A stretch of 64,000 nt of DNA from Micropterix aruncella (Eukaryota > Arthropoda > Insecta > Lepidoptera > Micropterigidae). A program made the position numbers and the translations under genes. The notes under the pieces were generated by a model that worked only from the letters and a program-made list of their open reading frames with translations, was not told where the DNA came from and searched no databases. The stretch covers positions 4,623,281 to 4,687,280 of the forward strand of contig OX155967.1 in NCBI GenBank assembly GCA_944548615.1, given 5' to 3'. Below are positions 10,436 through 20,835 of the stretch, in pieces; position 1 is the stretch's first letter, and the number at the start of each line of letters is the position of its first letter.

Positions 10436-12472
10436 CACAACTCTCTCCTGGCTGCTGCCATCAAGGATGCGAGACAGCACGAACGCCAAATCAATGTATG
10501 CTGGCTCGACCTAGAGAATGCCTTTGGGTCAGTCCGACACAGTCTCCTCCACTTTGCACTCCGCTGGTACAACTTCCCACCAGTCGTGTGTGACATTGTA
10601 GCCTCCTACTACAACTGTCTGACTTTCCATGTTAAAACGCAAGAATGGACTACCCGCTCTATACCATATTCAATTGGACTATTTCAGGGCTGTTGCCTCT
10701 CCCCGACGATTTTTAATATAGTTTTTAATATACTTCTGGAAAGCCTGAGCCAGTTTGACAGGAAGTGGGGCTACCGTTTTAAAACAGACGGCCAATACAC
10801 CTCGTCGTGCCTCGCTTTTGCCGACGACCTAACTTTCATCACCAGAAGCCCCAAGCAGCTTTCCCTGCTATTACAGAAAGTGGAGCTTTTCTGCGACTGG
10901 TCAGGCTGTATAAAAGTGAAGCCCTCCAAATGTTTTTGCCTTGGACTCGCCCGCATGGGCACAAAATTTACATCCTATGACCCCAAATTGGTCTATAAGG
11001 GCTCTAATATCTCCCTTATAGACCCAAACAATCATTTCAAATTCCTCGGCAGAAAAATCACCCATCAGGGAAAAGACGTCTCGGGCGATCATGTTATAGA
11101 GCATTTCAAAAGTTGCCTGGCGAAAATAGATGCCTTGCTAATTTCTGGCCCTCGTAAGGCCTGGATCTATGACAATTATCTAACGTCACATTTGTCATGG
11201 CCCTTTCTTATTTACGATTTTACCAAAACCCAACTGTCCCGTCTAGATGCACTGGTGACAGCTAGTTTAAAATCCTGGCTGTCCTTAGCCAAACCAGCTG
11301 ACCCCTCGACTCTCTTCAGGTCCAAACAAAATTTTGGGCTAGCGCTTAAACTGCCCTCTCTGCTCTACGCCAACTCCAGAATAACCAAAAATTCGATTCT
11401 GTGCAATTCCAAAGATCCGGCAATATCGAAGCACGTAATAAGTGGCTGTAGTGATTCAAATGAACTACAAGCCCGCGTAGACTTCCACAAAAGGTTCCTT
11501 ACTGGAATCAGCCAGAATGGCACTGGTCTGGGGTATGGCAGTACAACCACGAGCGACGTGGACTTGAAGAAGTCTCTTTTGCGGGGAGATTACGACAGCA
11601 AGAGTATGGCTCATGCTATTGGCCTTCAATGCCAGAATGACTGGACAACAATTGGTGACTTTTGCATTCCGCCTCCAATGCACTGGAAGGTAATGCTCTA
11701 TGACTGGACGCCAGAGATGCTGAAATTTTATTTGAATGCCTTTCAGCATACACTTCCAGACCCCAGTAACCTCGCTCGTTGGAGCTTTGCCGAGGATAGT
11801 TCTTGTCCCCTCTGTAGCAATACCCCTTGCACAGCTAGACACATTCTAGCTGGCTGCAAGGTGGCCTTAGATCAAGGACGGTACACTTACCGCCATGACA
11901 AAGTTCTCGCTGTTATTCGCGAGGTAATTAGTCTCTCAGTGGCTCGTGCCAACAAGGGTTTGACAGTATCCTCCAAACCCCCAATACAGTTTGTGCGGGA
12001 TGGCTCTAAAGGCAAAAAACATTTAACTACAAAACCTTTCTCAATAATCGAGAAAGCTACAGATTGGACTCTGGAGGTTGATTCGGTCTCTAAGCAGTAT
12101 AAATTCCCTGAAAGTCTCGGATGCACAGCCCTCCGTCCAGATATAACTCTTTACTCTCTATCTCGGAAGGTGGCTCTTATTGTAGAATTAACTGTTCCAT
12201 GGGAATCAAATATCCCAAAAGACCACGAGTACAAATTAAATAAATACCATGATCTTGCAAATGCCGTAACCCGGAACGGCTTCACTGTTCACCTTCACGC
12301 GGTGGAAGTTGGCGCTCGTGGCCTGCCAGCTAAATCTCTATTTCACCTCTTTAAAGATCTTGGCCTTTCCAGAAAAATAATCATCTCTTTCTTAGAAAAA
12401 TTATCTAAAACTGCGATTTGCGCATCTCAAATTCTATGGCTTCGAAGGGGGAGTGAATGGGTGGCAAGGTGA
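10436..12472 (+). CDS. Reverse transcriptase / RLE polyprotein, N-terminally truncated
   Basis: This 678-codon frame is uninterrupted. It lacks a natural start: the first in-frame codons follow a TAG at 10433, so the copy is 5'-truncated. The region 10586-10760 is almost identical to 63598-63772, which supplies the missing upstream RT motifs. Fragments of the same 3' end occur at 528-1167, 30153-30300, 32382-33019, 42614-43000, 47070-47205 and 57265-57768, so the family is abundant. The protein would reverse-transcribe its RNA at a nicked target, but this copy is unlikely to be complete. Confidence 0.85.
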   Translation, partial: HNSLLAAAIKDARQHERQINVCWLDLENAFGSVRHSLLHFALRWYNFPPVVCDIVASYYNCLTFHVKTQEWTTRSIPYSIGLFQGCCLSPTIFNIVFNILLESLSQFDRKWGYRFKTDGQYTSSCLAFADDLTFITRSPKQLSLLLQKVELFCDWSGCIKVKPSKCFCLGLARMGTKFTSYDPKLVYKGSNISLIDPNNHFKFLGRKITHQGKDVSGDHVIEHFKSCLAKIDALLISGPRKAWIYDNYLTSHLSWPFLIYDFTKTQLSRLDALVTASLKSWLSLAKPADPSTLFRSKQNFGLALKLPSLLYANSRITKNSILCNSKDPAISKHVISGCSDSNELQARVDFHKRFLTGISQNGTGLGYGSTTTSDVDLKKSLLRGDYDSKSMAHAIGLQCQNDWTTIGDFCIPPPMHWKVMLYDWTPEMLKFYLNAFQHTLPDPSNLARWSFAEDSSCPLCSNTPCTARHILAGCKVALDQGRYTYRHDKVLAVIREVISLSVARANKGLTVSSKPPIQFVRDGSKGKKHLTTKPFSIIEKATDWTLEVDSVSKQYKFPESLGCTALRPDITLYSLSRKVALIVELTVPWESNIPKDHEYKLNKYHDLANAVTRNGFTVHLHAVEVGARGLPAKSLFHLFKDLGLSRKIIISFLEKLSKTAICASQILWLRRGSEWVAR

Positions 12473-12626
12473 ACGCTCACATGTGGCAAGACAGCTGTCC
12501 TAAACCTACCACAGCCGGTTCGTAAGTCCGGAATCCACTGCTCACCCCCCAGAAGTGTAAAAAATAGTATTATGATGGGCCCGACTCCGGTCGGTGAATT
12601 CGATGGCAGCTCCGTTTGTATTTATT
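10436..12626 (+). mobile_element. RLE-type non-LTR retrotransposon, 5'-truncated copy
   Basis: The open frame runs from 10436 to the stop at 12472, followed by a 3' UTR of about 150 bp ending near GTTTGTATTTATT. In order it shows a reverse transcriptase palm with CWLDLENAFGS, then QGCCLSPTIFN, then the catalytic FADD (about 10817), a thumb, a CCHC knuckle (CPLCSNTPCTARHILAGC, about 11808), and a C-terminal restriction-like endonuclease segment with RPDITLYS and VELTVPWE. This order is typical of the R2/NeSL/Hero group, which cleave with a PD-(D/E)XK enzyme rather than an APE endonuclease. The N-terminal DNA-binding region and the first RT motifs are missing; the copy starts at a stop-flanked AGCACAA. 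It sits in the intron of the novel gene in the same orientation. Confidence 0.88.
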
Positions 12627-13480
12627 ATTTATTATACCTATTACTGTCGAGTAGCAACAGGTGAGTGATGTCACAGCACTAATGTCTGTGGTAGGGAGAC
12701 TGAACGCTGGTCCCTGCACCTCAGCCACCGCTTAAATTTAGCTCAGTCCCCAACTGTACATGATCAGTGGCGGTGCTATAATACGAAATAAATTAATAGT
12801 AGTTTTAAAAAAAACACTAAAAACACACTTTTATAAATGCACGTAAAAACCACATCATCAGACCTTGAAACCTAATCCTGGTCAAAGTTCATTCCAAGAC
12901 TTTTCTAACAAGTCCAAACACAGCTATGATACGATGTTCCATCATGAAGTTCCAGTTCATGTCTTCCGACTCCATCATCAGATCAGTTCGACAGTACCAT
13001 ATTATTGTATTGTCATCAGAACTACATACAGCTGCCAATTTTCATGACGCTACGATCCTTGGAAGATGGTTAAATTAGTTACCTTAGATTCCATTACATA
13101 GTTACATACAGGTCGACCTAATAAAAGTGTTAAAAAAACAAATTTGTCAATTGTTTGATTTACAAAAATTGGAAGCTTTAAGTGGACCGTGAATAAAGTT
13201 ACCTTATATCAGAAATTGAATAAAAACATCTACATTATTGGATGATATTCTGGGTTTTATTAACAACCGGAAAAGGCCTGAAAGGTTTACTAAAATGAGA
13301 CTATGATCATTATTTTACGGTTATAATAAAGTCCTGAACATGAAACCTTAATAACCGATGATCTTATTAATCCAAACAAAAAACTAGGATCATACATTTT
13401 TGTACACTTACGCCACTGTGTGGGATAAGAGTGCACACTACTATAGGGTAGGTAGTTACCCCAAAGTAAGATTAATTTTG
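12627..13480. other. Intronic sequence with no recognised gene
   Basis: No protein motif, tandem repeat or clear element boundary was recognised. The short frame near 12865-13047 shows no family signature. Confidence 0.5.
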
Positions 13481-14020
13481 GAATTTATGTAGTATTGCAG
13501 CTTTTTTTATTTATCAAAAAAAAACTACTACATTTCATCGTTGTAATGTTATATCTGATAGAAAATAGCCTCGACATGCAATATTTTTTCGGAGATATTT
13601 TTTTCAAATTTACATAACATGTGGGTTTTTTTAATAGTTAGTTTTTTTAATAGCAATATAGTTTTTAAAAAAAAACGATGTGTTTAATGCTTTCTTTAAC
13701 CCCTCAGGCCCCGATTGGCCGATATCGGCCACAACACGATTCAGCGTGACTGCCCCGTTTTAATTTTATTTTAATTTAATTTGTTTTATTTTATTATGTT
13801 TTATTATGTTAATATGTTTCATTTTAATTATCGGTACAGTGGTTTGACAGTAATAATGTTTTGATGAGACAGTGTCGTAATTTAATATTTTTACTAAAAA
13901 AAATTGGGACAGCAACTTGTCAATCGGCTGAGGGGCCGAGCCCTGAAGGGTTAAATGCCTATGTCTCGTTAATTTACTGAGGCCGAATAAAGATTATTAC
14001 AGGTTTGAATCAGCGTGGTG
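13481..14020. repeat. Older interspersed repeat hosting a nested MITE
   Basis: Flanks 13490-13699 and 13951-14010 match 40620-40950 in broken but collinear fashion: both have TTTATCAAAAAAAA, then ACTACTA, then TAATGCT, then CTTTAAATGC-like and GAGGCCGAATAAAGAT-like words. In the 40 kb copy the two halves are contiguous through TTCTTTAAATGCTTC, which is the empty site of the MITE at 13700-13950. Confidence 0.55.
13700..13950. mobile_element. PiggyBac-like MITE, 251 bp, TTAA target site
   Basis: The element starts CCCCTCAGGCC and ends in the inverted form CCTGAAGGG, and is bounded by TTAA at 13696-13699 and 13951-13954. A second copy lies at 27922-28175, also between TTAA tetranucleotides. TTAA duplication is the hallmark of piggyBac transposases, which presumably mobilised it in trans. 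The related empty site near 40890 supports the boundary. Confidence 0.75.
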
Positions 14021-14541
14021 ATTTCAAGGTCCCAGAAACCCAAAAAAGGGTTTTTTTTTTTAATGTGCTTGTTGTCCACGCGGTCATGTGACAGCATGCA
14101 CAGACAAAACTACTAGACCGATTCGGTTAAAATTTAGTAAATGGGGTTCTTTAAGGAGTGTTTTCGTAAAACTAAAGTACATTTTTTCTTTAAAACGTCT
14201 TAATGATTTTGATAAAAAATTGTTTAACCCTTGGAGTAAATGGGTATTTTCATGGATGCATCTGTCTCTTTTGCAGGATTTTCGGCGACATCGACCTTAA
14301 AGTACTATAACTACGAAACTACTACACCAATCATAAAAAGAACAACTGCACAATGATTGCATTGAAATTTCGAATATAGAATATTGAAATATCATTTTGT
14401 AAAATAATTAGATAATTATGAATAAATATGAGAACGTCAAAGAAGTGAAAAAAACGCGGAACCAGATCTGGTCGTATCATACTCAACGGATAATTGTTTC
14501 AGAACCAGATTTGGTCGTATCATACTCAAGGGGTTAAAAAT

Positions 14542-14812
14542 ATTATAAACAAGATGAAACAGATTTACCGCATAAAGTCTGTGGAGCCCGGCGTTTTGGC
14601 CAGGTTGCAACAATCGTTGTCCAGGGTAGACTGTCTCCCTGGCCAGGTTAGACAGGATAGTCTACCCAGATTAGACAGGTTAGACAGGGTAGTCTACCCT
14701 GGACAGTGGCGGATGCAACATCATCAAAAGATCGGGTACTATAATTTTCACGTGATAAATCCATTTTATCTTGTTTATGATGTCAAACAATCGCGATAGT
14801 TATTCGATTTCA
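14542..14812. mobile_element. Diverged hairpin element of the 7601-7941 family
   Basis: Start and end retain the family words (AGATTTACCGC near the start; TGTCAAACAATCGCGATAG and CGATTTCAT at the end), with inverted arms of reduced match and a loop made of TTAGACAG/GGTAGTCTACC repeats. It lies about 150 bp before the splice acceptor of the novel gene's large exon. Confidence 0.6.
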
Positions 14813-14958
14813 TGTTTAAAGATAGTGATAGAATGCCCTTACCAGTTGTTTCAGGAAAACTCCATATGTGCAATGCGCTGGCAATGTGCATTCGCAAGGT
14901 GTTGGGCCATTTATTTTATTTACCCTTTATTGACTAAAGTATTTTTTTCACATTGCAG

Positions 14959-17900
14959 GAAGCAACAAAATACCATCAAAATGCTCAAAGCCCAGCAGCA
15001 TAGTCTTAGCCGTAAATGAAAATAATCTGAAGTCGCCTTTCCTTGAAAACTTTGAATTGACAACCAAATCGCCTGAAGCCACATCCAGAAAAAAAAGAGG
15101 ACGACCAAAGAAAGTATTATTATTGAAAGGTGCAGAGAAAAGCGATAAGCCAGTAGCGAAACGTTGTACGAGGCTGTCGGGCCCCGTTCCAGATATGACC
15201 AAGTTGCCCGAGAAGAACTCTCCTGAAAAGAAACAATCTGAGAAATATTTTCCCGAAATTTCCCCATCATTTGAAAATGTAACTGTTAGTTTACCGGAGC
15301 ATGACCAGGTGAAAGCAAAACCGAATAAATCGAAGTCCATATCCCCAAGCAAGATGCAAAATATCATGCCTTCAACGAGTAAGCTACTCGACCTGTCTTT
15401 CATTCCAGATAATGAAACGTTCGGTCGAGACACAACAGGCCGTCCAGAAATAGTAGATTTGAGTTCATCGCCACTCGAGCCCTATAAATCAAGAGCGAAA
15501 CCGAGGAAATCGAAAGCAATTTCCCCAACAAAGAAGCAAAAGGTGCTCGACATGCCATTCATTTCAGATGAAATGTCTAATTGTTGGAAAGATTCCCAGG
15601 ACAAGTACAATTATATATCCTTAAGTTGTTTGCAAGACATAATCGGGTGTGAAGTTATAAAAAAGGAGAGCTCAGAAGATGCAATAAAAAGCAATAAGGA
15701 TAATCCCATTACTTTAACAGCTGTAACGACCACTCTGAGTGATGCAGTTCTATGTGAAACGTCCGTTGAGAGTGCTACAGCTGCCATTCCGTTTGAAACG
15801 ACTGACGTTTTGCGTGAAACGGCGAACGAACAAGAGCGAAAGACAAAACAAATTAAGGGTAAAAAACAAGATGCTGTGATTCCGACATCTACCAATACGA
15901 ATGAAACAACGAACATTCCGAGCGATGCTAATATAGTTCCCCGGGAAATGGCCATCGTTAAAGCTACGAGCGCTAAAGCTGCCGTTCCTTGTGAAACAAT
16001 AGTCGTTCTGGCTAAAACAAAGAAAGAACAAGAGTCACAGAAACGACCGAATAGACGCGAAAAACGAGATCACAGTTCATTCATTCTGACATCTACTATC
16101 AACGAAACGACTATTCCGAGGGATGCCTCTATAGTTCCATGTGGAACACCCACAGAAACAGTTGCGAGCGCTTCAAATGTCATTCTGAGTGATGCTGTTG
16201 AAGAGAAGCAACCAAAGACACGGCAAAGTAACTGCAAACAACTGGATAGTGATCATCATTCGGAAAGGACTATCATTTCCAGCGATGCCGCTGTAATGAG
16301 CAAAACGACTATCGAAGCAGTTGCGAGCGCTAAAACTGTCGTTCCGCATGATGCAACAGTCGTTCTGAGTGAAACGGCGAAAGAACATATGGCAAAGACA
16401 CGTCAGAGTAAGCGCGCAAAGAAAGATGACAATTCCATTATTCCGACATTTACTATTAACGAAACAAATGTGATTACGAGGGACGATCCTGTAGTTCCTT
16501 GTGAAACGTCCATCAAAACATTTGCGAGCACAAACGTCGCTATGAGTGATGCGACAAAAGACAAATTGCCAAAGACACGGGAAAGTAACCGCAAACAACG
16601 GGATAAAGATCCATCGATCCCAAAATCTCCTACTTTTCCAAATGAAATTATGAGCAAAGCGACCATCAAAGCAGTTGCGAGCGCTGAAGCTGTCATTCCC
16701 TGTGATGCAACAGTTGTTCTTAGTGGAACTGCGAAAGAACATAAGGTAAAGACACATCAGAGTAAGCACAAAATACAGAATGACGACTCCGTTATTTTAA
16801 CATGTACTACCAACCAAACAACTGCTATACTGAGGGATCCTGTAGTTCTATGTGAAAGGTACATGGAAACATTTGCGAGCGCTCTGCATGATGCTACGAA
16901 AGAGAAACAGCCAAAAACAAGGCAAAATAACCGCAAACAACGAGATAGTGATCCATTGACTCCAACAACTGCTACTTTGCCAAATGAAAGGTCTATCATG
17001 CCTGTCGATGCTGCTGTCATTACGAGCAAAACGACCATCGAAGCAGCTGCAAGCGCTGAAGCTGTTGTTCCGTCTGATGCGACAGTCGTTCTGATCGAAA
17101 CGGCGAAAGAACAAGACAAGAAGCGCAACAAAAAGGACAAGAAGCACAACAAAAAGGACAAGAAGCGCAACGAAAAGGACAAGAAGCGCAATAAAAAGGA
17201 TGACGATGCCATTATTACAACATCTACTACCGTTGAAACTGTTATTCCGAGTGACCATGCTGTAGTACCATGTGAAATGTCCATCGAAACATTTATGAGC
17301 ATTTCGCCTGTTGTACCTCATGATGATTCCTTGATTCCTGCGTTTACGATTATGAATGAAGCAACTATCATTCCGAGCGATGCTGTCGCAGCTTCGTGTG
17401 AAACGCCCATCAAGACAGTTCCTTGCGAAACAACAGTCATTGTAAGTGAAACGGTAAAGGAACAAAAATCAAAGAAACATCGAAGTAAGTTCCAAAAACC
17501 CTATGACAATTCGGTGTTTGCGAAGCCTACAGTCGTTTCGAATGCATCGCTCATAATTTCGAATGAACCAATGAAAGACAGCAGAAATGAGGAGCAAGGG
17601 TCGAAGAAAAATAAACGCGATCGTGACACTACAAGGGTAGCTCCGAGTAAAACTCCAGTCGTTGTCTCAACTGAAACAATGAAAAAATCCAGGGCAGATG
17701 AGGAAAAGAAACGACAGATACGAAAGGACAAAAAACACAGCACTGCTGAAGGTTTAAGTGTCAGTAAAACCACTGAGAGAGGCTTGACAAAACCACATAA
17801 CAATTCGTCTGCTCCGATCGCTGCTAATATACTTCTGACTGGTGAAGAAGTTATTTCTCTTCCGATTGAAAACGAAAATAAGAACTCTAACTGCTCGCAT

Positions 17901-19481
17901 GATAATCACAAAACGACTAAAACGCCAGGCGTCATTCCGAGCTCTGCTGTTACTAAAGTTTCGGCAAAAACTGATAAAGGAAAGTTGAAGAAAAATCACT
18001 TTCAAGCCGCCATCCCGAATACTGCGCCAGAAAATGAAAATGCCCAGGCAGGGCCGAATTGCATTGCCCGAAACGAAACGACTGAACGAGAGGAATTGCT
18101 GAAAATGTTCAACGCGATAGAAGATTCATTTGCAGAGGAGGAGCGTATGTCGGTTCTGGAGATGCATGCGGATATGAATTATTGGGAGGAGAATTGTGCA
18201 GATGTTTGGGAGGCAAATCCGTTCGGCCCGTGCAAAAGAGAGTGGAAGGCCGTGCAAAACCGGCAACCGGACGAATGGGATGCGAATCCGCTTCCAGAGG
18301 CGCTTCCAGAGGCGCTTCCGGAGGTGGAGGCTATTCCGAGCCATTCGTCCGAAGCGGATCCCTTCCGTTTTCCCTCACCCACTTTCTCCGACACGGACGA
18401 CATTCTCTCCCTGGCCCCTAGCAGCTTAAACTTATCTATTGCCATCTGTCGCCCCGCCGAGCAGGTGCATTGGAAAAGGTCTGACCCTGTGAAGCCTGTC
18501 GTAGCTCCTATTCGAGTCGCTGAGGAGACCAAAAGCATTCTCGAGGGGATTTGCTTATTGGCGAATTGCAACAAGTACAGTTGTATGAACAAGCATCAAC
18601 GGCCGCAAGACCTCTCGGAGGAGATAAGCGCAAGGCTGTCTGCCGCTACGAGTCCACAGCTATTGGCGGCGTACGATTCCATCCGGGGCCGGCTCGAGCT
18701 GTGCAATTACTGGCTGCATTTATTTTTGGAACGGTGCAGACAGATGCACTTCACGCAACTAGTGCTGCGAATCGCATTAGACACATGCGGCGGATCAGTC
18801 TCGGACAAGGAAGCCGCCCTCGCAGACTGCGCTCAAATTTTAAACAGGGTCGAGGCGGAGATATGGCTCTACTCCGAAGAGTGCCTGGAGCCAATCGGAG
18901 AGAATCGAACTCTAGCCGATGCGCTATTGAGCGTATGTCATTTGAAGCCGTATGCAAGCCAATCGCTCCTCATCGCTTCTTTGGGAAAAATACTAGACGA
19001 CAACGGACGATCCATCGAAAGCCACACCTTAAACGAAATCTTAAACAACATGATCCTCGAACATCTATCCCCGCAGTATTACAAGAGCGCGTACGAGGAT
19101 CTGCTGCGCAAGATGTCTATAAACCATTTTAAAGCTCTCAACGGCAACGTGTTAAGGAGATTTATTGAAAAGTTGAAAGAGAGCGACGAGGAAAGCGCAT
19201 TCCGAATGGAGAGTCGGATCCAATCGCTTTTGAATCCTAACCCACCGCCCGTACCGCCTCTGTTTTCTCAACCGCCACCCAACTTGGACTTGTTCAATTT
19301 GCCACTGTCAACCAACCAATTCAATCCGTTCAACCAATTCAATAACCGGCCGTTGCTCGGTCCACGGAGTGGAAATTTCTCACAGAACAGATTTCCGAAT
19401 TCGAGTGGATTTCAACCTCGTGCCCCACAGCAGCATATCTTTCAGAGACCTCCACCTAATTGGGGTGGCATGAAGCGTTAA
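14959..19481 (+). CDS. Large coding exon of novel repeat/CCCH-like protein
   Basis: The frame is open from a splice acceptor (TTCACATTGCAG, ending 14958) to TAA at 19479-19481. Joined to 8340-8418 it gives 1533 residues. Visible parts: an AT-hook-like RKKRGRPKK at residues 70-78; acidic and lysine-rich low-complexity sequence; about five tandem units starting near residues 368, 487, 605, 729 and 846, each 117-124 residues and keyed by (V/I)P-x-(D/E)(A/T)TVV(L/V)-x-ET-x-KE; a lysine-rich 8-residue repeat near 746-775; LPEALPEA near 1140; a C-x4-C-x4-C-x3-H cluster at C1225, C1230, C1235 and H1239; then about 220 residues predicted to be helical; and a proline/asparagine-rich tail. The repeat part looks disordered, whereas the C-terminal 300 residues look folded. 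AT-hook plus basic N-terminus suggests a nuclear protein. A disordered N-terminus, one CCCH finger and a helical domain recall vertebrate TOPAZ1, but only in outline. No function is assigned. Confidence 0.85.
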
Positions 19482-19486
19482 ATAAA
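19481..19486 (+). promoter_or_regulatory. AATAAA polyadenylation signal overlapping the stop codon
   Basis: The hexamer begins on the last base of the TAA stop. If used, the 3' UTR would be only about 15-30 bases; another AATAAA near 19729 would give a UTR of about 260 bases. Confidence 0.45.
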
Positions 19487-20786
19487 CATTTAAAACAGAA
19501 ACTGTATTTAAGCCATTGTCAGTGCAGGCCTTCTCGTAACCTCCAATGATCGTAAATTGATAAATTTGAACAGGAAAGTATTACATTTAATTTTACGGAG
19601 AGCTTACAATATGCATAAAGCCGATAAAGCCAAGGATCTGCATAAAATGAAATGTCTAATTTTATAATTTAACACATTGCATACGACTCAAGTGCATCGA
19701 TTACGACTGCCCTCATTGACCCCAAATTGAATAAACAAAACTGCTGTAAACACAAAATCATTCGCGAATTGAGTGACAGAAAAAAAAATACGTCATGATA
19801 TCTTCTTAAGATAGTGTTTGTGTTCAAAACACTGTGTCGAACATATAGGAGAACTTATTTTGTTACATTTTTCATTAATTTTTAAGTATGTTTTCTCTTT
19901 TGACTGATTGTAAGTAAGGTTGACTTTAAGCAGTGATTATTTTTGTAATGTTGTCGTACCGATTTATGTCCTGCAACTGTCAGTAAGAGATTATTACATT
20001 AAATTTTATATCAGTTTAATTGTTAGTGTTTGATTTACCCATTACCGCTGGACATGATTGGCCCATTGCCATGGTTTTAAATTTTGTATTTACTGCTTAG
20101 AAAATAATTCAAAAGGGATCTGAGAGCCAGGTTTAAAATAATATTGAAAATATATACCGTCTTCCATGGGAGATGATACAACATCTATTCGTCTGACGAA
20201 TGAATCCGTTAAATCACTAGATTTACCAGCTATTTAAATATACTTATTTCTACCAAAACCAGTCAGAATGTCTGATCTATAAGAAAAAATGCTTATTGAG
20301 GTTTCCAGTCTTTCTTCACTCTTAAAATATGTCAACAAATGTTGAACACTATTAATTGTAATAGATAAATGGATGGATAAACATTGTCAAATAACAAAAC
20401 GCCTAATTGCTTACGGTTTGACCATCACAATTTCTACATAGATAGATTTTGCGGTGTGTACTTTTCGGCATACACTTTTTTGCATGTATTGCAAATATTT
20501 ATAGTCTTATTGTTATTGCAATATCCTAATTGGCACTATTTACGTACAGGAACCGTGCAACTTGTAGTTGGTACGTATATCAGCTTTGTGTGGTTTTTGC
20601 CTTGAAGTCTGAAGAAAGTTCTTGTGCTAATCGAAACAAAGTTTTTCCTTGAGATGTTTACTCCTGTTGTATTTTTGTACAATATCCAGCAATTTATTCT
20701 GGCTAAATTTAAAATATTGAAAAAGACTTGTGTGGCCACCTTCTGGAACCTGATTTTATGGTATATTTTCGTGCCATTTGATCAGT
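19487..20786. other. Intergenic sequence or 3' UTR, no gene recognised
   Basis: AT-rich, with several short frames but none carrying a family motif. It separates the novel gene from the candidate small exon at 20787-20834. Confidence 0.5.
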
Positions 20787-20834
20787 GACATCGACGCCAA
20801 ATTTAGTTCTATTATAAAACGGATACAGTTACAG
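20787..20834 (+). other. Possible small exon interrupted by a LINE
   Basis: Sequence before the LINE reads like an exon: acceptor-like TGCCATTTGATCAG ending 20786, then a frame reading SDIDAKFSSIIKRIQLQ when the preceding AG is included. After the LINE the duplicated target ends GTTACAG|GTAATT at 23573-23574, a good donor. The original site would thus have been an exon end with its donor. The gene it belongs to is not recognised, and the exon is a guess from splice-site words and an open frame. Confidence 0.25.
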
Positions 20835-20835
20835 G

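Noticed and set aside
15611..18592. Many minus-strand and alternative-frame open frames of 70-205 codons within 15057-19481
   Set aside because: They mirror the tandem repeat of the + strand exon in other frames, vary from unit to unit and have no splice sites or motifs.
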